Assembly (NCBI GenBank): GCA_934045905.1
Contig: OW203771.1
Span: 16,791,701-16,855,700, forward strand
DNA length: 64,000 bases
From: Leuctra nigra
Lineage: Eukaryota > Arthropoda > Insecta > Plecoptera > Leuctridae
Reading direction: 5' to 3'
The notes beneath the pieces were generated by a model, which worked only from the letters and a program-made list of their open reading frames with translations, was not told the origin of the DNA and searched no databases. Made by a program: the position numbers and the translations under genes. Of this stretch, positions 21,169 through 30,326 are shown piece after piece (position 1 is the stretch's first letter; each line of letters opens with the position of its first letter).

Positions 21169-21860
21169 TCTATTGGATTTGTTTCCTCATCGGTATTCAT
21201 GCACAATAGACTTTTCATACCTGCTAGAGAAAAACCTACCTCAACTCTTCTTTTGCCATGAGTAGTACTTATCTCATTATTAATTAGGAAACAACCCTCC
21301 TCTACGAATATAGGGATCTTCTCGACTAAAGAGCCTGGTTCACCTTTCTTCTTGCCTCTCTCATTTCTTGATGTTTGACCCAATCTACATGGAACTAGGC
21401 ATGGCGTTGCATCACTGTAAATGTCCTGTTCCAGTACCTGAAGTTCCAGTGATTGGATTTTTTTTTGGAAGTCAATATTTTCCTTCTGCTGTTGTTGAAT
21501 TAGCTGCTGCTGCGATTTGCATATCTCTAGCAGATAATTAGTGGAATCATCTTTGAGACCAGAGGATGATGTCATTGTCGGTGCTGTTGATGTTGGTGGA
21601 TCTTGTTGAATTACCCGCCGCTGCGAATTGCAGATCTCTTGCAAGTATTTTGGAAAATCATCTTTGTTTGGTGGGGATTTGAGTTTTGCGCACAATTGGC
21701 AGATTGATCTGTTGTTTTTAACATTGCCACATGCAAAATGTGTCCAACTACTACTGCATTTGGTGCACACAAATCCCAAACCTTGATTCTGATGACATGC
21801 TGAGCATTTTTTATGGCATTTAGTTGCAAACAAGATAGTTGTTTCAAACAATTTGGCCAT
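21147..21860 (-). CDS. ORF1 with N-terminal PHD-like zinc finger
   Basis: 237 codons from ATG 21860. Residues about 15-60 hold the cysteine pattern CHKKCSACHQ, VCTKC, WTHFACG and SICQLCAKL, a PHD/FYVE-like cross-brace finger of the kind found in ORF1 of CR1-group elements. A glutamine-rich, probably coiled-coil stretch (SQQQLIQQQQKENIDFQKKI) follows at about 115-140. The family's ORF1 protein binds element RNA, from general knowledge. The stop lies in the pentamer array at 21147, so the natural protein probably ran on into the next segment. Confidence 0.75.
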   Translation of the reverse strand: MAKLFETTILFATKCHKKCSACHQNQGLGFVCTKCSSSWTHFACGNVKNNRSICQLCAKLKSPPNKDDFPKYLQEICNSQRRVIQQDPPTSTAPTMTSSSGLKDDSTNYLLEICKSQQQLIQQQQKENIDFQKKIQSLELQVLEQDIYSDATPCLVPCRLGQTSRNERGKKKGEPGSLVEKIPIFVEEGCFLINNEISTTHGKRRVEVGFSLAGMKSLLCMNTDEETNPIDIEGEVR

Positions 21861-22160
21861 ATTTCATGTGGTGTTGTTCAGTTGTTTTCCTTTTCTAGGC
21901 AAGCTCACCTTATTTCCTTTCAAACTCTTCAATTAGTGAACCGATTTTCGAAATTCTTGTCTCTAATGACTCCCAAATTATTCACAATAGAACTATTTCA
22001 GGAATCAATTTGAGATTCTCAAAGATTAATAGGTTTCAATAATTTACTAATCTGCTTGATATTCAGGACTTCAAGTAGGTTCACTGCCAGTTGGAGTTTT
22101 TCGACGTCGAAAGTATACGTCGACGTCGAAATCGTCGACGTCGAAAGTAGACATCTTTTA
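21861..22160 (-). promoter_or_regulatory. retrotransposon 5' region with CGACGTCG repeats
   Basis: Between 22098 and 22150 the self-complementary core TTCGACGTCGAAA or CGTCGACGTCGAAA occurs three times in about 52 bp. This is very CpG-rich in an AT-rich setting. Its position at the likely 5' end fits an internal promoter of a non-LTR element. That function is inferred. Confidence 0.4.
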
Positions 22161-22217
22161 TTGGGGGGAGTGTTGAATTTGATATTAATTCTCAATTCTC
22201 ATTCTCAAGTACGCAAT

Positions 22218-22274
22218 CAAGATATATCTGGATAGCGGAATCGAGTGAAATTAATTAAGCTGATAAGGAAATTA
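22218..22274. repeat. 57-bp direct repeat, left copy
   Basis: Identical to 23595-23651. The two copies directly bracket the 1.32-kb GCGAGCG-family element, starting CAAGATATATCTGGATAGCG. Confidence 0.9.
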
Positions 22275-23594
22275 CTAGGAAAACGCTCAGTGCAACGCGT
22301 TGATGAGCGAGCACGGGTACGTGCAAATTCTCGAACCGGAAATGCATACACAACGCACAGAAAACATATACATCCATATTGAATTGATTATGATATCAAC
22401 TTAAAAGTGTATGCTTTTCATCGAAACTTTAAAATAGCATCTAAGCACCTGGTTCATAAAGCAAATCAGAATCAATTTTCAATTGGCACTGGAAAACATT
22501 CATTTCGATACTTCATTACTGACAGATATTAAAAATGTCAATAACTTCATACGTTCTTAACTGATTGGGATGAAATTTTGTAAAATAAGAGACAATATTG
22601 GTCTTAATGATCATGCAAAATATGAGTTTGATCAGAATTATCGAAGACCGTTTTCATTTTTCAGCCTATCAGGAGATATTTATTTAAATTTTAACCAATG
22701 AATCTGAGTAACGCGTTGATGAGCGAGCACGGATACGCGCAACACCTCGAACCGAAATTCTGTCTATCGAAAATGTCATTAAAAGCCAATAATTCTAAAA
22801 TTTCGCCACCGATTTGTATAGAAATCTCAAAACATTCCTAAAATATTGGTCCAAATAACCATGCAAAGCTTTAAGTTGATCGATTGAACCTTTATGATTG
22901 AACTGTTCCGTGTTAATTTTCAAAAATCACAGGATCTCCTTCAAAAAATATACCTGAGACCACTCATATGATATAAGTGTGTCTACACAATATCAGATCG
23001 ACTGTTGAACGGTCATTATCAGTTTCATTTGCGTTTGAAAGTTTCTGCTCTAACTACCTTGCCTTGAACTGAAGAGTCGAAGTCGCCGTGAATTCGACAG
23101 CCAACACGCAAATAGTCCGTAAAATGTCAATAACGTTTGGATTTAAGCACAGATTAGTATGAAAATTGTCAAAAATGCAGATAATGTTGGTCCCAACCAT
23201 CATGCGAAGTTATAAGTTGATCGTTCAATCGGTTATAGTTTAAATTTCTAAAAACACAGGAAAGATTGTTTTAAATTTTAACCAATGGGAGGATTTGGCT
23301 GAAACTTTGTTTGATTGGGTACAATGTTGGGGGTAGTGACTTGTCAAAATTTCAATTTGATCAAAACAACCAATCGAAAGTTAATATTTTTAAATTTGAA
23401 CCAATCAATGGATTTCAAAAAAATTAGGGTCTGCAACAATCAGAAATGTTACGTACATGTGTGCAAAATTTCAGCTCGATCGAAGAAAAACTCTGACCTG
23501 TATATCGTCAGTAACAGAAAAAAAAAAAAAAAAAAAAAAAAACAGAGGTCCGTGCCAAAAGAGCCAAAAGGAGACGCTCGCTTAGCTCGCTCAA
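22275..23594 (+). mobile_element. GCGAGCG-family repeat, full 1.32-kb copy
   Basis: Starts CTAGGAAAACGCTCAGTGC and ends with a run of more than 20 A, CAGAGGTCCGTGCCAAAAGA and CGCTCGCTTAGCTCGCTCAA. Two related start-like modules lie in tandem (CAACGCGTTGATGAGCGAGC at about 22296, AACGCGTTGATGAGCGAGCA at about 22709). They are followed by several diverged modules of about 150 bp. It is about 97% identical by eye to the inverted copy at 27317-28638. No coding potential. Confidence 0.85.
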
Positions 23595-23651
23595 CAAGAT
23601 ATATCTGGATAGCGGAATCGAGTGAAATTAATTAAGCTGATAAGGAAATTA
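23595..23651. repeat. 57-bp direct repeat, right copy
   Basis: Second copy of the segment at 22218-22274. It looks like an exceptionally long target-site duplication of the element between. Confidence 0.9.
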
Positions 23652-23689
23652 TTATCAGTAGCAAAGATTAGTCAGTAGGTAGAGTTCAA

Positions 23690-23900
23690 TTCAAGCTATT
23701 GGTATGGATCTAGTTGGCTCAGGCAATGCTCTTCACGGCCAATCAGGATTCAGGAGGTCTGTGTTCGATTTCTACGGCCGACGTTCCAGACTTCGGAGTT
23801 TTCGTAATTGTATTCGAGAAAATAAGGAACACAACTGACCTCTGGTGGATTTTGTGGTACTATGTAAATGGCGGCTATCAAGGGCGCACTTGCATAAATA
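23690..23900 (+). mobile_element. tRNA-derived SINE copy
   Basis: A-box-like AGTTGGCTCAGGCAATGC and B-box-like TGTGTTCGATTTC are correctly spaced and followed by an unrelated body. Several mismatches to a functional tRNA and no acceptor stem. Confidence 0.5.
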
Positions 23901-24587
23901 TAAATACAGATATTTGATATAGTTGTTTGTTATGGCCAAAAAAGTAAATTTATAGCTAAATATCAATTTCATTTTGTTTTTTCTTTTCTTTTTTCACTGC
24001 TTTATGGAAACACGAAATGTAAAAACAAACAAATTAATCTGTGGATCTGATAGTAGCCATCTTGCCAGAAGTGGATCCATCGCGTATCACTTATTTGTGG
24101 GAATAGTTTTTCTCAGTCGAGAAATGCTGGAATGGTTCCACTATTATACCAGGACCACTTTTTACCTCCATTAACATTTCAAACTTAACAATGAAATAAC
24201 GTGTTTATTAAACTCTATAATTATTTTAAAAGTGTTACGTACTACCTGATATAAAACCATGCGGATCTGAAAGTGTAATTTGTTTGCTACAAAAGTCAAC
24301 ATATCGTAGTAATGAACTCGTGAATATCGACGTTTGTAACAAAAAGAAACATGTCTAAAAAGTTTTGTAATTAAAGTGCAACATGTCCAATGGTTTGCTT
24401 CAAAACGCAACAATTCCAAAATTAAAAGAATTATTAGGAAAAGAGTAGACATTATATTGAAGTTACTGTTTCAGCATTCCAATTCAAGAATGTTTTGTTT
24501 AATTTTAAAACAAACCACAATACAATCCTATTTGCAGACAATTAGTTACAAGTTTTTCGTTGTTTCTGGAAAATATAGGCTCGATAG
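23901..24587. other. no feature seen
   Basis: AT-rich sequence without recognisable exon or repeat ends. Confidence 0.4.
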
Positions 24588-25065
24588 TCAAGCGAGCGAA
24601 GCGAGCGTCTCCACTTGAAACTTATGACTCGAATCTCTGTTTTTTGTCAGTCTGTATATGGCGAATCCTGCCAAAAGAAGTAACGGATCAGGCCAATCTT
24701 TTCACAAAACCTATATTACTATTCAGGTTGGTATCATAATGATTTTTAACAAGATCGGTCCATTGGTTTAATTGGAAATTGATTTTGTAGTCTGTACTTA
24801 GCTTGGCAATGGGGATGAAAGAAACCTTTGTGCAAATTCAAACTGGAATCGTTTGACCAATCATCACCTAATTTTGCATGAAATTCGGACCAGAATTATA
24901 AGTTTTATGACAAACCTGTAATTTACTTCATTATTGAAATTTTACAGTTTTTATGCTAGTTTTGAAATATACGTTGAAATATATGTCAAAATGTACCTGT
25001 AGCTGTACCTGTAGGTACATTCTATGTTTTGATAGATCAATAACATTCAATTATATCACTCCCTC
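24588..25065 (-). mobile_element. GCGAGCG-family repeat, alternative form, truncated
   Basis: Begins CAAGCGAGCGAAGCGAGCG and continues with AGTAACGGATCAGGCCA and TGGCAATGGGGATGAAAGAA. It matches the copy inside the foldback element at 40329-41200 and not the 1.32-kb form. The CGCGTTGATGAGCG end is missing. Confidence 0.6.
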
Positions 25066-25080
25066 TTTGACTCTATGTTC

Positions 25081-25880
25081 TGCAGCGAGGCTAATGGCGA
25101 CGGATGCATGATTATGATGATGATTGGGAGATGATGGTGAAGAGTAGTTAAGGTAGTACCTTCATTATACATATACAAAAAAAAATCTTGAAATTACAAG
25201 TTCAGAAAACGTTTTCCTACATTTCAACTATATTTAAGTATAAATGAATCATAAAATGTAATTTAACTTGCAACCCCTGTCGTATAGTGAGGTTTCAATT
25301 TATTGCCTTCCGAGAATGAACAAAACTGTAACACAGGAGGTATAGGGAAATCATTTAGTTTTTGGTTGATAACTTTTAAAATAGCACACGTTGGTATTGT
25401 TTTCAATTTTTTCCTAATAGAATGTCCAACTATCTATCTAGAAATCAGTTTTTTGAAAAAACGTTGAACCTCAGTAAAATTCAAAACTCAAAAATAGCAT
25501 GGAAATCGTCATGATTTTAATGGCCCTCATAAGACTACATGTTAAAAATAGGAATTTATAACTACAATATCTCAAAATCTAGACACGAGAAGTTGTTCAT
25601 ATTTCACAGTATCGTGTAAATAGTGATTATTGATACCTCTGCCAAAAATAGGCTTATTTGGAAGATATGAGATATCAGTTGTTCTACCTTAAGGATGGAA
25701 GGTGGGAAGGAGGCGGTGATCGTGACCTATTAGTAGGGTACCTTCCCAGCATTTGCCTGTCGACTGAGGGAATACCACGAAAAAAAACCCAGTCAGGAAG
25801 GACGGCCGCGGGAATCGAACCCGGGCCTCCGGAATACAAGTTAAGAGCGTTACCACTCAGCTAACACCGTCCCCATTAAA
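25081..25880 (+). mobile_element. SINE split by a TTAA insertion
   Basis: The left piece (25081-25151) carries GAGGCTAATGGCGACGGATG. The right piece (25689-25880) carries GGATGGAAGGTGGGAAGGAG, TCGACTGAGGGAATACC and, on the opposite strand, a tRNA B box (GGGAATCGAACC). The intact copy at 1165-1530 shows that the two pieces were contiguous. Confidence 0.8.
25152..25688. mobile_element. TTAA-flanked insertion, 537 bp
   Basis: Sits exactly between TTAA at 25148-25151 and 25689-25692 within the SINE. The ends are GGTAGTACC and the complement of GTTCTACC. A TTAA target is typical of piggyBac-type transposons. The element is non-coding. Confidence 0.7.
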
Positions 25881-25959
25881 GTAAGATTATCTTCAAAGGG
25901 GTTCTCAAGGTCTGTAGATGAAATATTTGACACACATATTAATTATCATGCAATTCGAA

Positions 25960-26030
25960 GGCTCTGTTTATCAACGCGTTATGCTGAGCGGTTTATTGAC
26001 GAACCACCTTAATTGTGGAATTACTAGGTA
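25960..26030 (-). mobile_element. GCGAGCG-family end fragment
   Basis: Contains TATCAACGCGTTATGCTGAG, a diverged version of the family's start in reverse orientation. Nothing else of the element is left. Confidence 0.4.
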
Positions 26031-26309
26031 TAGATCCGCGTTGGCCTTTCAATATATTCTAACATAAACATTCCTCAATTTCAAAATGTCACATTTCAGA
26101 TTGGTAAATTTCGAATTTCTAACTTTCAAAATTGCCCATACAACTGTGAAAATCATTCAACATTCAATTTTCCGCCAAAATGGTAAGTTTTTTTTATAAA
26201 ATGTTTTATTCACAATGTCTAATACGGAGTTAATAATACATAATAATGTTTGTAAATAAAGGAATACAGAGAAAAAAGCTCTTTAACTTCCGGTCATAAA
26301 AATGATAAA

Positions 26310-26490
26310 TTAACTAAATTCCTTGTGACATGTTCTGTTGATGTTGCTGATGGTTGGAGCTATGGTTGGAGCAACAACGACTTACCTCATCATCTTACTT
26401 CAGTCCGCATGAAGCTCTCATTAGACTCAGATGTAGAAACATCTTTAAACTAATTCCTTCTATAATAATACAAAGCTTTTTCAATTAAAT
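26310..26490 (+). pseudogene. orphan last exon of a GR gene
   Basis: Positions 26362-26412 read M-V-G-A-T-T-T-Y-L-I-I-L-L-Q-S-A-stop, the same as exon 4 of the receptor genes downstream. The natural acceptor TTGCAG is changed to TTGCTG. The segment ATGGTTGGAGC is duplicated just before the exon, and AGA has become TGA so the last four codons are lost. Intron sequence before it and 3' UTR after it (ACTCAGATGTAGAAACATCT) also match the functional genes. Exons 1-3 are not found in the 26 kb to the left. This is the remaining 3' end of an eighth array member. Confidence 0.85.
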
Positions 26491-26823
26491 TTTCGGAGAT
26501 ATGTTTTCATATTTTTTTTTGCAACGGTTATTTTAATCAGCGTAGGTTTAAAATTGGATTTACATTTAGACATCTTATATTACTTATTATTATGCTTAAA
26601 GTCGCAACTTTATGCAACTGGAAGTCATAAAAATGACAGATCATGTCTAGAACGTACCAAAATACTTCGAATTGATTTAAAATGTCCAACATTTCAGGTG
26701 CTGCGCCCCGAAAATAGCTAATTATGGCTTCACTGCCACCCAAATTTGAACCAAAACGAATATTTGACCAAAACCAAAGCCTATTCGATTTTAAATTTTC
26801 AATGTGTCGGGTCAATAAACTTA

Positions 26824-29448
26824 CCCATAAAAAACACTCCGTGTAAAAATACCAGCCAAGTCTCTTCAACTAAAAAAAAAATAGAAGAAATCTAAAAATT
26901 CAGCACTGAAAAGTAGTGATATCAAAAAAAGGCCAAGTCAAAACTTTTAAAAATTACTTGGCGCATCGTGCATATAAATAGTATAGAAGTAGGTCGGTAA
27001 TCAAATATACTCATCTATACATAAAATATATCTATAATCCCATAGAAAAACGATGCGCCAAGTAATTTTTAAAAGTTTTGACTTGGCCTTTTTTTGATAT
27101 CACTACTTTTCAGTGCTGAATTTTTAGATTTCTTCTATTTTTTTTTTAGTTGAAGAGACTTGGCTGGTATTTTTACACGGAGTGTTTTTTATGGGATATC
27201 ATTCCTTTTTTCAGTTTATTCTTACAATTTGTAGCATATATTGTGGAACCAAAGACTATAATTCCTTTAAAAAAATACGCCTTTTTGATTTGGTTGCTAA
27301 GAAAGTTGTGCTTGTTGAGCGAGCGAAGCGAGCGTCTCCATTTGGCTCTTTTGGCACGGACCTCTGTTTTTTTTTTGTTTGTTTTTTTTTTTTTCTGTTA
27401 CTGACGATATACAGGTCAGAGTTTTTCTTCGATCGAGCTGAAATTTTGCACACATGTACGTAACATTTCTGATTGTTGCAGACCCTAATTTTTTTGAAAT
27501 CCATTGATTGGTTCAAATTTAAAAAAAATTAACTTTCGATTGGTTGTTTTGATCAAATTGAAATTTTGACAAGTCATTACCCCCAACATTGTACCCAATC
27601 AAACAAAGTTTCAGCCAAATCCTCCCATTGGTTAAAATTTAAAACCATCTTTCCTGTGTTTTTAGAAATTTAAACTATAACCGATTGAACGATCAACTTA
27701 TAACTTCGCATGATGGTTGGGTCCAACATTATCTGCATTTTTGACAATTTTCATACTAATCTGTGTTTAAATCCAAACGTTATTGACATTTTACGGACTA
27801 TTAGCGTGTTGGCTGTCAAATTCACGGCGACTTCGACTCTTCAGTTCAAGGCAAGGTAGTTAGAGCAGAAACTTTCAAACGCAAATGAAACTGATAATGA
27901 CCGTTCAACAGTCGATCTGATATTGTGTAGACACACTTATATCATATGAGTGGTCTCAGGTATATTTTTTGAAGGAGATCCTGTGATTTTTGAAAATTAA
28001 CACGGAACAGTTCAATCATAAAGGTTCAATTGATCAACTTAAAGCTTTGCATGGTTATTTGGACCAATATTTTAGGAATGTTTTGAGATTTCTATACAAA
28101 TCTGTGGCGAAATTTTAGAATTATTGGCTTTTAATGACATTTTCGATAGACAGAATTTCGGTTCGAGGTGTTGCGCGTATCCGTGCTCGCTCATCAACGC
28201 GTTACTCAGATTCATTGGTTAAAATTTAAATAAATATCTCCTGATAGGCTGAAAAATGAAAACGGTCTTCGATAATTCTGATCAAACTCATATTTTGCAT
28301 GATCATTAAGACCAATATTGTCTCTTATTTTACAAAATTTCATCCCAATCAGTTAAGAACGTATGAAGTTATTTACATTTTTAATATCTGTCAGTAATGA
28401 AGTATCGAAATGAATGTTTTCCAGTGCCAATTGAAAATTGATTCTGATTTGCTTTATGAACCAGGTGCTTAGATGCTATTTTAAAGTTTCGATGAAAAGC
28501 ATACACTTTTAAGTTGATATCATAATCAATTCCATATGGATGTATATGTTTTCTGTGCGTTGTGTACGCATTTCCGGTTCGAGAATTTGCACGTACCCGT
28601 GCTCGCTCATCAACGCGTTACACTGAGCGTTTTCCTAGTTACTATGTATATGCCATAAATGATATGCTATAAAGTATAGCGCAAGTTTCGTTCCAATTGG
28701 TCCAGCCGTTCTCGAGTTATGGCATCACTTCCGGTTTTCAAAATGGCGGCTGACTTCACTGCCACCTAAAATTTGTGTCTTTAAATGCTATGTAACATTA
28801 TAAGCCTTCTGAATATGTAGTTATTGTTATAAGAGATGATTTCATTCAAATTTGGCATTTTTATGACGTCATTTCCGGTTTCGGTAAAAGTACATTTCTA
28901 TTTTGACTGTTGATATTTCATTGAGAAGACCATCCGAATCGTTTGGCGCTAGTTTCGTCCCAATTGGTCCATCAGTTTTTAAGATATGACGTCACTTCCG
29001 GTTTCAAAATGGTGGCACAAAAAATTCGTAAGGACAAGGTATCATCAGACGCCAAAAGTGCATATATGGTAAAAATCTCAGATCGATCGGCTCAGCCGTT
29101 TAGGCTGTGGCGCTGTCAACAGTGTTTCCTGATATCATCAGAATCATCATCTTCAGAATCAGAAAGTGGTGTAATTTTACATATTTCACGGCCCTCTAGC
29201 ACGAAAATGACATACCCTATTGTTCCCAAATTCGGTATATGGGGTGGGGTGGGCCATAGCTCGAAATTAAGATATTTTGCAACAATGTGAGATTTTCCAA
29301 TTTTAAGATCCAGTAGGCCGAAAATGCCATGTTGTTGCTTACAGTAAAAGTGGTTGGTCTGCTCCTCAGTTTATTAGGCATTTACGGTATGTTGAGTGAG
29401 TGTGAGTGTACGGTACGACTTGGCTGGGTGGAGCGACCGCTCCACTAG
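26824..29448 (+). mobile_element. foldback-headed repeat with 3' hairpin, copy a (with nested insertion)
   Basis: Starts with a 372-bp palindrome (arms 26824-26969 and 27050-27195, outer CCCATAAAAAACACTCCGTG). It continues through modules containing GGTCCAGCCGTTCTCGAG and ATCACTTCCGGTTTTCAAAA, and ends with the hairpin GTGGAGCGACCGCTCCAC followed by TAG at 29448. The same head-body-tail order occurs at 40173-42492 and 46874-48194, so it is one element and not a chance neighbour pair. A 1.32-kb GCGAGCG repeat (27317-28638) is inserted in its body. Confidence 0.8.
27317..28638 (-). mobile_element. GCGAGCG-family repeat, full copy, inverted
   Basis: Inverted near-identical partner of 22275-23594, with the same length within 2 bp and the same module order. 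It is inserted in the body of the foldback-headed element. No 57-bp flanking duplication is seen here. Confidence 0.85.
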
Positions 29449-30326
29449 ATATACGTATTGATTCTCTCTCTATACATAATAATACACACCAAGCGCAGTT
29501 GATTAAATATTTATGAATGATCGTGTTACATCGGCCAATCTTCAATAGGGATTAATTCAATGAATAGTAAAAGAGATAAAGTAAAATCGATATCAAATTT
29601 TGGAAATGTAATGCACCATTGAACTAAGTATACCTATGTAAATACAATTATCACAAGTTCAATTCCGGTCGATGTGTTCGATAGTTTATAAAATAAAATA
29701 ATTTAGTTTCAAGTTTGTGTATCTAGTTGCTTCGAGTCGCTTGACAATTGCCGGCCAGTATTGTGACATACCTGCAGACAGATCATGGCGATACAAATAC
29801 AATCATATACAGATTATTATTGTTTTGCGGTTTAGAGTTTTCAGGGTACCTATTTTCTGGTAGTTAGAGCATAATTAAGTCAACTTCGGGTTACGATATT
29901 TTTCACGATTTAGGGCGGTCAAAATTAAAGTTCAATGTGCCTGGAATGAAGTCCGGGGTCGTTGATCTGGAAAATCGCTGTGCATTCAACACGTTGAACC
30001 GTTTTGGAGCTTTTTGGACATGATCTATGGTCAAGTTTATGCTGAGTTCCAGGGTAGCAATAATCTTCTAAGTGTTGCAATTAGGTATTATTGAATAATG
30101 AATACAAAATCTTACGCCAATGCTCTAAAATTCCTTTGTAAAGTCAGACATGAAGAGAGAGCTAAATCAGTGATCATAAAAAGAAAAGTAGTTACAATCT
30201 AATCAAAAACTTGACTTGAATATAATCATATACGAGATTGCCATTAAATAAAAGGTAAAACCTATTACAAGAATTAGCATTGTTTGTGATTTTAAGCTGA
30301 TAATTAATATAAACATTGTTTAAGGA
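29449..30326. other. intergenic and upstream region of GR gene A
   Basis: The stretch 29640-29725 (ATAAAATAAAATAATTTAG, then TTTGTGTATCTAGTTGCTTC) matches the downstream and intergenic parts of the other array units. It is thus the tail of the lost upstream gene plus the promoter side of gene A. No exon. Confidence 0.55.

Larger units (their letters stand above)
17194..22160 (-). mobile_element. CR1/Jockey-like non-LTR retrotransposon, near full length
   Basis: Read on the - strand: a 5' region with CG-rich tandem motifs (about 22160-21861), a zinc-finger ORF1 (21860-21147), a repeat-rich open segment (21145-20486), an endonuclease-RT ORF2 (20485-18098), its displaced C-terminus (18110-17487), a 3' UTR of about 270 bp, and an (ATT)n microsatellite tail (17214-17194). 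A microsatellite tail in place of poly-A and a PHD-like ORF1 finger are typical of the CR1 group within the Jockey superfamily. Three lesions break the frames: a pentamer microsatellite in ORF1, a UGA before the endonuclease, and a one-base loss near 18110. The 5' boundary is approximate. Confidence 0.85.

Noticed and set aside
23315..23635. Open frames in the GCGAGCG repeats, ending in poly-Lys from the A-run
   Set aside because: They cross the poly-A and module borders and differ in frame between copies.
26824..29448. Helitron
   Set aside because: The hairpin merges with the CTAG end without the usual spacing, the left end is a long palindrome, and no Rep/helicase is present.
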